From positions 2,046,001 to 2,110,000 of the forward strand of contig NZ_CP108414.1 in assembly GCF_035978755.1 (NCBI RefSeq): a DNA stretch of 64,000 bases. The letters are read 5' to 3'. The first letter of the stretch is position 1; each line of letters opens with the position of its first letter. The stretch comes from Streptomyces sp. NBC_01298. GTDB lineage: Bacteria; Actinomycetota; Actinomycetes; Streptomycetales; Streptomycetaceae. Of the stretch, positions 1 to 8,763 are shown piece after piece. The notes beneath the pieces were generated by a model. It was not told the DNA's origin. It was given only the letters and a program-made list of their open reading frames with translations, and did no database searches. Position numbers and translations under genes: made by a program.

Positions 1-205
1 CCCCGGGCACCGAGAGCCGGAAGTCGTGCGCGGCCATGAACCCGACCAGCGCGTCGCCGTCGTAGGCCCCGATCCGCAGGCAGGGGCGGAGCAGCTCGTG
101 GTGCCGCTCGCGCCCCTCCTTCTCCGGGCGGTCGTGGAAGACCAGGTACGCGAGCTCCAGAGCACGGTCGATGTCGGACTCGGGCACCTCGCGGATCTCC
201 ACCAT
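1..205 (-). CDS. GNAT acetyltransferase, Eis-like, N-terminal part only (runs off left edge)
   Basis: The first 68 codons of a minus-strand gene, starting at ATG 205. The residues seen (an acidic start MVEIREVPESDIDRALELA, then LRIGAYDGDALVGF) match the N-terminal beta-alpha unit and the first strands of a GNAT fold, in the style of the Eis aminoglycoside/lysine acetyltransferases, with a DRLVG-like strand followed by a conserved VPG. The acetyl-CoA loop and the C-terminal half lie outside the window, so the substrate is unknown. The start codon sits inside a perfect 10-base inverted repeat (198-207 and 224-233), which could fold over it in the mRNA. The family call is fairly good; the Eis assignment is tentative. 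Confidence 0.6.
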   Translation of the reverse strand, partial: MVEIREVPESDIDRALELAYLVFHDRPEKEGRERHHELLRPCLRIGAYDGDALVGFMAAHDFRLSVPG

Positions 206-233
206 GATCCGGAGACTAATCGGTCATGGTGGA
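198..233. promoter_or_regulatory. Inverted repeat overlapping a start codon
   Basis: Arms TCCACCATGA (198-207) and TCATGGTGGA (224-233) are perfect complements separated by 16 bases. The left arm contains the ATG of the minus-strand acetyltransferase. It could be an operator dyad or an mRNA hairpin hiding the start codon. Nothing in the sequence decides between the two. Confidence 0.4.
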
Positions 234-295
234 CCAGTCACTTCATAACGGCTGATTCTCGATGCGGGCCGGTTCTCGCCCCGCCCGGTGGCGGT

Positions 296-1621
296 TCAGC
301 GCGCGGCGGGTCCCGTCCAGTCCGCCGGGACGTGCCCGAGCCGGACCCGCTGCGGGTGGTCGCCGACGGGTACGGAGACGCGTTTGGCGCCGGTGGCGAA
401 GTCGATGGCGGTGACCTGGTCCGCGCCGCTCTCGGAGATCACGCAGCCGGTGCCGTCTCCGTCGACGGTGGCCCAGTAGGGCTTGGCGGCGGGGACGAGG
501 GGCCCCTGCTCCAGGGTGGCCCGGTCCACGACGGTCGCGTAGTCGTCCATGGTCCCCGCGACGCACAGCTTGGATCCGTCCGGGCTCATGGACATGCCGT
601 GGTGCCGGGAGTCGTTGACCCAGGTGGTGCGGTCGGTGCTGGTGGCGGGGTTCACCGGGAGGGTCTTGATCCGGGTGATCCGGTCGGCGGCCACGTCGTA
701 CTCGACGAAGCCGTTGAAGAAGGACACCTGGAAGTACATCTTCGACTCGTCCGGGGTGAAGGACATGGGCCGCACCGCGTCGGACAGGTCGGAGCGCCCG
801 AAGGCGTCGAGGCGGGCCCGCATGTCGATCACCCGGACCGGGCGGAGGGTCTGCGCGTCGGCGACCGTGATCCTGCGGTCACCCTTCGTCCAGTCCAGCC
901 AGGGCGCGTCGAGGGCGGAGGTCACGTCGCCGATGGAGCTGTTCCACAGGAAGCGGCCGTCCCGGGTGAAGGTGTTCTCGTGCGGCTTGTCGCCGGTGGT
1001 GAAGGAGCCGGCCTGCCGGCCGGTCGCGATGTCGAGGACGTGCACGGTGTTGGCGGTGGAGGCCGAGACCGCCACGCGGGTGCCGTCCGGGGAGACCGCC
1101 ATGTGGTCGGCCCGGTAACCGGCGACGGGAAAGCGCCAGTTGACCTGGCCGGTGCGGACGTCGATGGAGACGACGTCGGCGAAGCTGGGGCGGGAGGCGA
1201 CGACGGCGGAGCCGTCCGGGGTGGTGTACATATCGTCCACGAACTGGTCGTGGCCCTCGCCCGCGGTGGCCCGGACGCCCAGGAAGTAGGCGAGCTTCAC
1301 CGGGTTGAGGTAGATCTCCCTGAGCCGCTCCTCCTTGTCCGGAACCATGTCGATCCGGCCCACCTTGGCCAGGTCCCCGGTGGAGGCGAGGACGTCTGCG
1401 GTGCCCTCCCAGTTGTTGCCCACGAACAGGACCTCGCGCGGGCCCGCACCGGCGGCCCCGGAGCCCGCCTCGGACCCGGAGCCCGCCGCGAATCCGGCCC
1501 CCGCCGCGGGCGCGGGACCCACCGCGAGGGCGGCCAGCGCCAGCGCGGCCACGGCCGCCAGGGCGGGCAGGCCGCGGCCGGCCCCACGCTCACGACGGTT
1601 ACTCGATCGACTGGCAGACAT
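296..1621 (-). CDS. Secreted YncE-like beta-propeller (WD40/YVTN-type) protein
   Basis: 441 residues from ATG 1621. A frame extending further upstream crosses the hairpin terminator at 1681-1713 and has no support. Residues 1-45 have an Arg-rich n-region and a long Ala/Leu core ending in an Ala-rich c-region, so the protein is exported by a Sec or Tat signal. The rest is a string of propeller blades with repeated motifs: MAVSPDGTRVAVS with VHVLDIATGR, MSMSPDGSKLCVAG, and SGADQVTAIDFATG. Such SPDG / I-D-TG blades mark the YncE / 40-residue YVTN family of extracellular propellers, often used for binding or quinohemoprotein-like roles. No catalytic residues are evident and no partner gene adjoins, so the function is unknown. 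Confidence 0.75.
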   Translation of the reverse strand: MSASRSSNRRERGAGRGLPALAAVAALALAALAVGPAPAAGAGFAAGSGSEAGSGAAGAGPREVLFVGNNWEGTADVLASTGDLAKVGRIDMVPDKEERLREIYLNPVKLAYFLGVRATAGEGHDQFVDDMYTTPDGSAVVASRPSFADVVSIDVRTGQVNWRFPVAGYRADHMAVSPDGTRVAVSASTANTVHVLDIATGRQAGSFTTGDKPHENTFTRDGRFLWNSSIGDVTSALDAPWLDWTKGDRRITVADAQTLRPVRVIDMRARLDAFGRSDLSDAVRPMSFTPDESKMYFQVSFFNGFVEYDVAADRITRIKTLPVNPATSTDRTTWVNDSRHHGMSMSPDGSKLCVAGTMDDYATVVDRATLEQGPLVPAAKPYWATVDGDGTGCVISESGADQVTAIDFATGAKRVSVPVGDHPQRVRLGHVPADWTGPAAR

Positions 1622-1680
1622 CCGGTCAACTCCGTTATGGGGAGACGCTGTTACCGGCCGGTAAGATAGGCGGAACGACG

Positions 1681-1713
1681 AAAGGGCGCAACCCCCACGG
1701 GGTTGCGCCCTTT
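1681..1713. terminator. Strong hairpin terminator
   Basis: AAAGGGCGCAACCCC, a 4-base loop and GGGGTTGCGCCCTTT form a 15-bp perfect stem with A/T tails on both sides. It lies just downstream of the minus-strand xdhC (stop 1742) and upstream of the propeller gene, and can terminate in both directions. Confidence 0.88.
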
Positions 1714-1741
1714 GCACACCGCGCTAAAGCCCGTCAGCTCT

Positions 1742-2905
1742 TCAAGCGACGGAACCGATCCTGCTGATCACCGTGTTCGCGACGTCCGGGTGGATCGGGA
1801 TGTGCGCGCCGGTCAGGGCCGCGCCGGTGCCGCCGCGCCGGTTGGCGACGATCTCGGCGGCGATGGACAGCGCGGTCTCCTCCGGCGAGCGGGCCCCGAG
1901 GTCCAGGCCGATCGGGGAGCGCAGCCGGGCCAGCTCGAGCTCCGTCACGCCGACCTCGCGGAGCCGCTTGTTGCGGTCCTCGTGAGTGCGGCGGGAGCCC
2001 ATGGCGCCGACGTAGGCGACGGGAAGTTTGAGGGCCAGTTCGAGAAGGGGGACATCGAACTTGGCATCGTGCGTGAGGACGCACAGGACCGTCCGGCCGT
2101 CGATCGCACCGGCGGAGGACTGCTCCTCCAGGTAGCGGTGCGGCCAGTCGACCACGATCTCGTCCGCCTCGGGGAAACGCTTCCTCGTGGCGAAGACGGG
2201 CCGGGCGTCGCACAGGGTGACGTGATAGCCCAGGAACTTGCCGATCCGCACGAGCGCGGAGGCGAAGTCGATGGCCCCGAAGACGACCATCCGGGGCGGC
2301 GGGACGCTGGACTCGACCAGCACCTTGAGCGGCTCTCCGCAGAGGCGGCCGTCGGCGCCGATCTCCAGCACGCCGGTCTTGCCGGCCTCGAGCATGGCCC
2401 GGGCCTCGTCGGCGATGGCCCGGTCCAGCTCGGGGTGAGCGCCGAACCCGCCCTCGTAGGAGCCTTCGCCCCTGACGAGTACGGCGCGGCCCATGAGCTC
2501 GGCCGGGCCTTCGGCGATCCGCGCGACCGCCGCCGCCTCCCCGCGGGCGGCGGCGGCCAGCGAGGCCGCGAACACCTCCCGGGAGGGAGAGCCCACGGGG
2601 ACCGGGGTCACCAGGATGTCGATGATTCCGCCGCAGGTCAGACCCACGGCGAAGGCATCGTCATCGCTGTACCCGAAGCGCTCCTGGACGGTCTCGCCGT
2701 CCTCCAGCGCCTGCTGGCACAGCTCGTACACCGCACCCTCCACACATCCGCCGGAGACCGAACCGATGGCCGTGCCGTCACTGTCTACGGCGAGGGCCGC
2801 TCCGGGCTGCCGGGGTGCGCTCCCGCCGACCGCCACGACCGTGGCGACGGCGAAGTCACGTCCCTGCTCGACCCACCGGTTCAGTTCTTCGGCGATGTCC
2901 AGCAT
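1742..2905 (-). CDS. xdhC: XdhC/CoxI family molybdenum-enzyme maturation factor
   Basis: 387 residues from ATG 2905, preceded by GAGGAGG eight bases upstream. The N-terminal CoxI/XdhC domain shows the family signature ATVVAVGGSAPRQPGAAL, followed by GSVSGGCVEGAVYE and a conserved LTCGGIIDILV. The C-terminal Rossmann domain (MVVFGAIDFASALVRIGKFLGY, then ALKLPVAYVGAMGSRRTHEDR) is also typical. XdhC proteins bind molybdenum cofactor, help add the terminal sulfido ligand and insert it into xanthine dehydrogenase. The gene sits 83 bases after the NCS2 permease and close to the xanthine dehydrogenase operon on the same strand, which supports a maturation role for that enzyme. Confidence 0.9.
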   Translation of the reverse strand: MLDIAEELNRWVEQGRDFAVATVVAVGGSAPRQPGAALAVDSDGTAIGSVSGGCVEGAVYELCQQALEDGETVQERFGYSDDDAFAVGLTCGGIIDILVTPVPVGSPSREVFAASLAAAARGEAAAVARIAEGPAELMGRAVLVRGEGSYEGGFGAHPELDRAIADEARAMLEAGKTGVLEIGADGRLCGEPLKVLVESSVPPPRMVVFGAIDFASALVRIGKFLGYHVTLCDARPVFATRKRFPEADEIVVDWPHRYLEEQSSAGAIDGRTVLCVLTHDAKFDVPLLELALKLPVAYVGAMGSRRTHEDRNKRLREVGVTELELARLRSPIGLDLGARSPEETALSIAAEIVANRRGGTGAALTGAHIPIHPDVANTVISRIGSVA

Positions 2906-2988
2906 GGGGGCCTCCTCGGAGAGGTTCAGATTCCAGTATCGGATACGTGGAGGGTGCGGGGTTTGCTACGGATTCAGACCCGGCCGGC

Positions 2989-4452
2989 TCAGCCGACGCC
3001 GAGCCAGCTCTCGATCGGGTGGAGCGCGAAGAAGACCAGGAAGATTCCGGTCAGCGCCCACATGAAGCCGCCGATCTCACGGGCCTTGCCCTGAGCGACC
3101 TTGATGGCGACGTAGGAGATGACACCCGCGGCGACACCGGCGGTGATCGAGTAGGTGAAGGGCATGACCACGACGGTCAGGAAGACCGGGATCGCGGTCG
3201 AGGAGTCGGCCCAGTCCACGTGGCGGGCGTTCTGCATCATCATCGCGCCGATGACGACCAGGGCCGCGGAGGCGACCTCACCCGGGACGATCTGCGTGAT
3301 CGGGGTGAAGAAGAGGCAGGCGGCGAAGAACAGGCCGGTGACGACGGAGGCGAGGCCCGTGCGGGCACCCTCGCCGACGCCGGTCGCGGACTCGACGAAC
3401 ACGGTCTGGCCGGAGCCACCCGCGATGCCACCGATGGCGCCACCGGCACCGTCGATGAACAGCGCCTTGGACAGGCCCGGCATGCGGCCCTGCTCGTCGG
3501 CGAGCTTGGCTTCGGTACCGACGCCGATGATGGTGGCCATCGCGTCGAAGAAGCCGGCGAGCACCAGGGTGAAGACGATCATGCCGACCGTCATGTAGCC
3601 GACGTCGCCCCAGCCGCCGAAGGAGACGTCACCGAAGAGCGAGAAGTCCGGCGCCGAGATCGCGGAGCCGGTGAGCTCCGGCGGGCCGTTCTTCCAGGCC
3701 TTGGGGTCGATGTCCACGATGGCGTTGAGGATCGCGGCGAGGACCGTGCCACCGACGATGCCGATCAGGATCGCGCCGGGCACCTTGCGGGCCTGGAGCA
3801 TGAAGATGGCGATCAGGGTGACGGCGAAGAGCAGGACGGGCCAGCCGGAGAGCTCACCGGTCGCACCGAGCTGGACGGGGGGCATGAACTCCCCGCCGTT
3901 GCCGACGAAGCCCGCCTTCACGAAGCCGATCAGGGCCACGAAGAGGCCGATGCCCATGGTGATGGCGTGCTTGAGCGCGAGGGGTATCGCGTTCATGATC
4001 ATCTCGCGGAGGCCGGTGACGACCAGGAGACAGATCACGACGCCGTAGACCACGCACATGCCCATGGCCTGCGGCCAGGTCATCTGGGGGGCCACCTGCG
4101 AGGCCAGCACGCCGGACACGGAGAGGCCGGCGGCGAGCGCGAGCGGGACCTTGCCGACGAAGCCCATGAGGAGCGTCGTGACGGCCGCGGCGAACGCCGT
4201 GGCGGTGATGATCGCCGAGGCGGCCATCGTGTGGCCGTCGACGTCCTTGCCGGAAAGCAGCAGGGGGTTCAGCAGGAGGATGTAAGCCATGGCCATGAAG
4301 GTCGTGATACCGCCACGAACTTCGTTTCCGACCTTGGATCCGCGCTTGCTGATGTGAAAGTACCGGTCGAGCCAAGACTGTCCAGCGGGGGTCGAAGAGC
4401 CGTCTCCGGCTTCCTCCGCACTGGTCTTGGGCTCCACAGAGGACTGGGTCAT
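2989..4452 (-). CDS. NCS2 family purine permease (AzgA-like)
   Basis: 487 residues from ATG 4452; a frame extending upstream of this Met has no RBS. About 12-14 hydrophobic segments follow a short cytosolic N-terminus. The AzgA-type signature is clear: VRGGITTFMAMAYILLLNP near residue 45, GFVGKVPLALAAGLSVSGVLA, and FDAMATIIGVGTEA near residue 320. The family is a set of proton symporters for adenine, guanine and hypoxanthine. Its position between the xanthine dehydrogenase operon and xdhC suggests import of hypoxanthine or guanine for oxidation to urate. A hairpin terminator at 4789-4816 separates it from the operon upstream, so it probably has its own promoter within 4453-4788. Confidence 0.9.
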   Translation of the reverse strand: MTQSSVEPKTSAEEAGDGSSTPAGQSWLDRYFHISKRGSKVGNEVRGGITTFMAMAYILLLNPLLLSGKDVDGHTMAASAIITATAFAAAVTTLLMGFVGKVPLALAAGLSVSGVLASQVAPQMTWPQAMGMCVVYGVVICLLVVTGLREMIMNAIPLALKHAITMGIGLFVALIGFVKAGFVGNGGEFMPPVQLGATGELSGWPVLLFAVTLIAIFMLQARKVPGAILIGIVGGTVLAAILNAIVDIDPKAWKNGPPELTGSAISAPDFSLFGDVSFGGWGDVGYMTVGMIVFTLVLAGFFDAMATIIGVGTEAKLADEQGRMPGLSKALFIDGAGGAIGGIAGGSGQTVFVESATGVGEGARTGLASVVTGLFFAACLFFTPITQIVPGEVASAALVVIGAMMMQNARHVDWADSSTAIPVFLTVVVMPFTYSITAGVAAGVISYVAIKVAQGKAREIGGFMWALTGIFLVFFALHPIESWLGVG

Positions 4453-4788
4453 GGTGCCTAACTCCCAAGGTTCAAAGGGGCACCCGCATAAAGATTGGAG
4501 ACACGGGATTTGGGAAAACGCGTTTGGCTGCACGACCCGGGGTGACGGCCCGAGGCGACGCACATGGTGCACTGCGTGTACTGCGGGTACTGCGAGGGTT
4601 CTGCGGTACGGCTGGTACTCCTGGTGTCACCTGGGGTAGGCGGTGACCCGGGGGGGTACTACGGGGGGGTACTTCCGGGGAAAACTTGACCGCGAGCGGT
4701 GCGGTGCTGATGACTCCGGACTTCTGTGCTCCGGGCGGTGCGACTGGAAGTGTGACGTTCCCGTGTCACACCGCCCGGAAATCTGGGG
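4453..4788. other. Gene-free leader/promoter region of the purine permease with local repeats
   Basis: No coding signal on either strand. It holds two 12-base direct repeats CGGGGGGGTACT (4649-4660 and 4662-4673), and at about 4571-4607 a run of quasi-repeats built on ACTGCG spaced 9-12 bases apart. Both lie upstream of the minus-strand permease. They may be regulator sites, and the G-runs could form a G-quadruplex. No purine riboswitch fold was recognised. Confidence 0.4.
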
Positions 4789-4816
4789 GGTCCGGGGGCC
4801 TCGCGGCCCCCGGACC
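4789..4816 (-). terminator. Terminator of the xanthine dehydrogenase operon
   Basis: GGTCCGGGGGCC and GGCCCCCGGACC form a perfect 12-bp stem around a TCGC tetraloop, starting 8 bases past the stop of the Mo-binding subunit. There is no U-tract, which is common for Streptomyces terminators. Confidence 0.8.
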
Positions 4817-4823
4817 GGCCGTC

Positions 4824-7229
4824 CTAGAGGGTGCCGGTGAGCAGTTCCGGACGGATCGGCGTCTTGTTGATCTCCAGACCGGTCGCCGCCCGGATCGCCG
4901 CGATGACGGCCGGGGTGGACGAGAGGGTCGGGGCCTCGCCCATACCGCGCAGGCCGTACGGGGCCTTCGGGTCGGCGAGCTCCAGGACGTCGACCGGGAT
5001 GGTCGGGGTGTCGAGGATGGTCGGGATCAGGTAGTCCGTGAAGGAGGGGTTGCGCACCTTCGCGGTCTTCGGGTCCACGATGATCTCTTCCATGATCGCG
5101 ACGCCCAGGCCCTGGGTGGTACCACCCTGGATCTGGCCGACCACGGAGAGCATGTTCAGCGCCTTGCCGACGTCCTGGGCGGTCGCCAGCTCGACGACCT
5201 TGACGAGGCCGAGCTCGGTGTCCACCTCGACGACCGCGCGGTGCGCGGCGAAGGTGTACTGGACGTGGCCGTTGCCCTGGCCGGTGACCAGGTCGAAGGG
5301 CTCGGTCGCGGCGTGACGGAACTCGAGCTCGATGTCGATCGCGTCCTCGCCCTCGAGGATGTCGGCGATGTCCGCGAGGACCTCTCCGCCATCGGTGACG
5401 ACCTTGCCGCCTTCGAGGAGCAGCTCGGCGGTCGCCCACGCGGGGTGGTACGAGCCGTTCTTGCGCCGGCCGATCTCCAGGACCCTCTCGCGGACGGCCT
5501 CACAGGTGTTCTTCACGGCGCCACCGGTCATGTACGTCTGCCGCGAGGCGGACGTGGAACCGGCGGAGCCGACCTGCGTGTCGGCCGGGTGGATGGTCAC
5601 CTGCGTGACACCCAGCTCGGTACGGGCGATCTGCGCGTGGACGGTGATGCCGCCCTGGCCGACCTCCGCCATGGCCGTGTGGACCATCGCGACCGCTTCG
5701 CCGTTGATGACCTCGAGGGTCACGCGGGCGGTGGAGTAGTCGTCGAAGCCCTCGGAGAAGCCGACGTTCTTGATGCCGACCGCGTAGCCGACGCCGCGGA
5801 CGACGCCTTCACCGTGGGTGGTGTTCGACAGACCACCGGGCAGCGCGCGGACGTCCGCGTTCTCGCCGGCGGTCTCCCACTGGCGCTCCGGCGGCAGCGG
5901 GCGGGCCTTGACCCGGCGCAGCAGCTCGGCGACGGGCGCCGGAGCGTCCACGACCTGGCCGGTGGGCATGATCGTGCCCTGCTCCATGGCGTTGAGCTGA
6001 CGGAACTCGACCGGGTCCATGCCCAGCTTCGCCGCGAGCTTGTCCATCTGGGCCTCGTAGGCGAAGCAGGCCTGGACGGCGCCGAAGCCGCGCATCGCGC
6101 CACAGGGCGGGTTGTTCGTGTAGAGCGCGATCGCCTCGATGTCCACGTCCTCCAGGACGTACGGACCGACCGAGAGGGAGGAGGCGTTGCCCACGACCGC
6201 CGGGGAAGCGGACGCGTAGGCGCCGCCGTCCAGGACGATCTTGCACTTCATGTGCGTGAGCTTGCCGTCCTTGGTGGCGCCGTGCTCGTAGTACAGCTTC
6301 GCCGGGTGACGGTGCACGTGGCCGAAGAAGGACTCGAAGCGGTTGTAGACGATCTTGACCGGCTTGTTCGTGGCCAGGGCCAGGAGGCAGGCGTGGATCT
6401 GCATCGAGATGTCTTCGCGGCCACCGAACGCGCCGCCGACGCCCGAGAGCGTCATGCGGACCTTCTCCGGCGGCAGGCCCAGGACCGGGGCGATCTGCTG
6501 GAGGTCCGAGTGCAGCCACTGGGTGGCGACGTAGAGCTCGACACCGCCGTCCTCGGACGGTACGGCCAGACCGGACTCCGGGCCGAGGAAGGCCTGGTCC
6601 TGCATGCCGAAGGTGTACTCGCCCTCGACGATGACGTCGGCGCGCTTGCGGGCCTCTTCCACGTTGCCGCGGATGATCGGCTGGCGGTGCACGATGTTCG
6701 GGTGCGGGACGTGACCGATGTGGTGGTCGTCGCGGCCCTCGTGGATCAGCGGCGCGCCCTCGGCGAGGGCGGAGGCCTCGTCCGTGACGAGCGGCAGCTC
6801 ACGGTAGTCGATCTTGATCTTGGCGGCCGCGCGGCGGGCGGTCTCCGGGTGGTCGGCGGCCACGAGGGCGACCGGCTCACCGTGGTGACGGACCCGGCCG
6901 TTGGCGAGAACCGGGGTGTCCTGGATCTCGAGGCCGTAGTTCTTCATCTCGGCCGGCAGGTCGTCGTACGTCAGCACCGAGTAGACACCCGGCATCGCCA
7001 GGGCCTCGGAGATGTCGATCGAGACGATCTCGGCGTGGGCCACGGTGCTGCGGAGCGTCTGGCCCCACAGCATGTCCTCGTGCCACATGTCCGAGGAGTA
7101 CGCGAACTCACCGGTCACCTTGAGGGTGCCGTCCGGGCGCAGCGTGGACTCGCCGATGCCGCCCTTGGTGTGGTTCTGCGTGACGTTGGTCGGCGTACCC
7201 GCCGGGACCGTGCGCGTGTTCTGGGCCAT
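4824..7229 (-). CDS. Xanthine dehydrogenase, molybdopterin-binding large subunit
   Basis: 801 residues from ATG 7229. It binds the molybdenum cofactor and hydroxylates hypoxanthine and xanthine to urate. The N-terminal hammerhead domain (residues about 20-140) contains GEFAYSSD and RHHGEPVALVAA. The Mo-binding domains show the glycine motif GVGGAFGGRE near residue 270, the NPPCGAMRGFGA loop near 375, MAEVGQGG near 530, and the catalytic glutamate in RGMGEAP close to the C-terminus. It is the last gene of a three-gene operon with the 2Fe-2S and FAD subunits, with a 2-base gap to the preceding gene. This matches the split-subunit PucCDE-type bacterial enzyme; subunit letters differ between species, so none is given. 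Confidence 0.93.
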   Translation of the reverse strand: MAQNTRTVPAGTPTNVTQNHTKGGIGESTLRPDGTLKVTGEFAYSSDMWHEDMLWGQTLRSTVAHAEIVSIDISEALAMPGVYSVLTYDDLPAEMKNYGLEIQDTPVLANGRVRHHGEPVALVAADHPETARRAAAKIKIDYRELPLVTDEASALAEGAPLIHEGRDDHHIGHVPHPNIVHRQPIIRGNVEEARKRADVIVEGEYTFGMQDQAFLGPESGLAVPSEDGGVELYVATQWLHSDLQQIAPVLGLPPEKVRMTLSGVGGAFGGREDISMQIHACLLALATNKPVKIVYNRFESFFGHVHRHPAKLYYEHGATKDGKLTHMKCKIVLDGGAYASASPAVVGNASSLSVGPYVLEDVDIEAIALYTNNPPCGAMRGFGAVQACFAYEAQMDKLAAKLGMDPVEFRQLNAMEQGTIMPTGQVVDAPAPVAELLRRVKARPLPPERQWETAGENADVRALPGGLSNTTHGEGVVRGVGYAVGIKNVGFSEGFDDYSTARVTLEVINGEAVAMVHTAMAEVGQGGITVHAQIARTELGVTQVTIHPADTQVGSAGSTSASRQTYMTGGAVKNTCEAVRERVLEIGRRKNGSYHPAWATAELLLEGGKVVTDGGEVLADIADILEGEDAIDIELEFRHAATEPFDLVTGQGNGHVQYTFAAHRAVVEVDTELGLVKVVELATAQDVGKALNMLSVVGQIQGGTTQGLGVAIMEEIIVDPKTAKVRNPSFTDYLIPTILDTPTIPVDVLELADPKAPYGLRGMGEAPTLSSTPAVIAAIRAATGLEINKTPIRPELLTGTL

Positions 7230-7231
7230 GG

Positions 7232-7840
7232 TCAGACCGCCTCAGACTGACGGGCGGCCGCGAGGCGGACCGCGTCGAGGATCTTCTCGTAGCCCGTGCA
7301 GCGGCAGAGGTTGCCGGACAGGGACTCACGGATGTCCTGGTCGGACGGGGAGGGGTTCTCCTCCAGCAGCGCGTCGGCCTGGACCAGGAGGCCCGGGGTG
7401 CAGAAACCGCACTGGACGGCGCCGGCGTCGATGAACGCCTGCTGGATGTTGGAGAGCTCGACACCCTCGCCGGTCTGCGAGTCGCCCGGCTTGGCCTGCC
7501 ACTGCTTGGCCGCGTCCAGGGTGACGCCGCCCTTGCTGCCGCAGCCGCCGCCGGTGCCGCAGGCACCGCCGTGGCCGTGCTCGTCGCGCTGCTTGGCGAA
7601 CTCCGCCAGGCCCTCGACGGTCACGACGTCGCGGCCCTCGACCTGACCGGCCGCGACCAGACAGGAACAGACCGGCACTCCGTCGAGACGGACGGTGCAG
7701 GAACCGCACTCGCCCTGCTCACAGGCGTTCTTCGAACCGGGCAGGCCCAGGCGCTCGCGCAGGACGTAGAGAAGGGACTCGCCCTCCCAGACGTCGTCGG
7801 CTTCCTGCTGACGGCCGTTGACAGTGAAATTGACGCGCAT
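7232..7840 (-). CDS. Xanthine dehydrogenase, (2Fe-2S) subunit
   Basis: 202 residues from ATG 7840. It carries both iron-sulfur clusters that pass electrons from molybdenum to FAD. The plant-type ferredoxin cluster ligands are in NACEQGECGSC with VPVCSCL. The second cluster uses CGFCTPG and NLCRCTGYEKI. Between them lies an insert of roughly 45 residues, rich in His, Gly, Cys and Lys (HGHGGACGTGGGCGSKGG), that the usual 155-170-residue family members lack; its two extra cysteines could bind metal. The gene nearly abuts both neighbours (2-base gaps), indicating one translationally coupled transcript. Confidence 0.93.
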   Translation of the reverse strand: MRVNFTVNGRQQEADDVWEGESLLYVLRERLGLPGSKNACEQGECGSCTVRLDGVPVCSCLVAAGQVEGRDVVTVEGLAEFAKQRDEHGHGGACGTGGGCGSKGGVTLDAAKQWQAKPGDSQTGEGVELSNIQQAFIDAGAVQCGFCTPGLLVQADALLEENPSPSDQDIRESLSGNLCRCTGYEKILDAVRLAAARQSEAV

Positions 7841-7842
7841 GA

Positions 7843-8739
7843 TTACGCAGCCCCTTCAAGCGAGCGGCCGTTGTTCGAACCGCGGTACTGCTCCCACGTC
7901 CAGACGAGCTGGCGGCGAGCCATGATGCCGACCGCGTGGCGGCGGTACTTCGCCGTGCCGCGGACGTCGTCGATCGGGTTGGCCGCGCCGGAGGCGAGGT
8001 CACCGAACTGCTTGGCGATCGACGGGGTGATGACCTTGCCGGACTCCCAGAAGCCACCCTCTTCGAGCGCGGCGTTGAGGAACTCCTCGGCGGCCTTCGC
8101 CCGGATCGGGGTCGGCGCGGCCGAACCGATACCGGTACGGACCGTGCGGGTCTCGGGGTGCAGCGCCAGGCCGAACGCGCAGACGGCGATGACCATCGCG
8201 TTGCGGGAGCCGACCTTGGAGTACTGCTGGGGGCCGTCCGCCTTCTTGACGTGGACGGTCTTGATGAGCTCGTCGGCGGCCAGCGCGTTGCGCTTGACGC
8301 CGGTGTAGAACTCGTCGATCGGGATCAGGCGGGATCCGCGTACGGACTCCACCTCGACCTCGGCACCCGCCGCGAGGAGCGCGGGGTGGGAGTCGCCGGC
8401 CGGCGAGGCGCAACCGAGGTTGCCGCCGACACCGCCGCGGTTACGGATCTGCGGGGACGCGACCGTGTGCGAGGCGAGCGCGAGTCCCGGAAGCTCCGTG
8501 CGGAGGTTCTCCATGATCTGCGTGTACGGGACGGAGGCGCCCAGACGTACCACGTCCTCGCCGACCTCCCACTCCCGCAGGAGACCGATGCGGTTCAGGT
8601 CCAGGAGGTACTCCGGCCGACGGTGGTCGAAGTTGATCTCGACCATCACATCGGTGCCACCCGCAATCGGCACAGCTGTGGGGAACTCGGCCTTAGCGGC
8701 GAGCGCCTCCTCCCAGCTGGCGGGGCGAAGGAAGTCCAT
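7843..8739 (-). CDS. Xanthine dehydrogenase, FAD-binding subunit
   Basis: 298 residues from ATG 8739, first gene of the three-gene operon. The N-terminus MDFLRPASWEEALA and the FAD-pyrophosphate loop TAVPIAGGTDVMVEIN are diagnostic. The second FAD motif ASPQIRNRGGVGGNLGCASPAGD lies near residue 100. The CO-dehydrogenase flavoprotein C-terminal domain follows. It accepts electrons from the 2Fe-2S subunit and hands them to NAD+. The promoter must lie in 8740-8993, shared with the divergent pucR-type regulator. Confidence 0.93.
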   Translation of the reverse strand: MDFLRPASWEEALAAKAEFPTAVPIAGGTDVMVEINFDHRRPEYLLDLNRIGLLREWEVGEDVVRLGASVPYTQIMENLRTELPGLALASHTVASPQIRNRGGVGGNLGCASPAGDSHPALLAAGAEVEVESVRGSRLIPIDEFYTGVKRNALAADELIKTVHVKKADGPQQYSKVGSRNAMVIAVCAFGLALHPETRTVRTGIGSAAPTPIRAKAAEEFLNAALEEGGFWESGKVITPSIAKQFGDLASGAANPIDDVRGTAKYRRHAVGIMARRQLVWTWEQYRGSNNGRSLEGAA

Positions 8740-8763
8740 GTGCGGCTCTCTTCTTCTTAATCG

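Noticed and set aside
26..1669. Long plus-strand reading frame opposite the beta-propeller gene
   Set aside because: It is a GC-rich shadow: its codon use lacks third-position GC bias and the real domain signals are on the minus strand.
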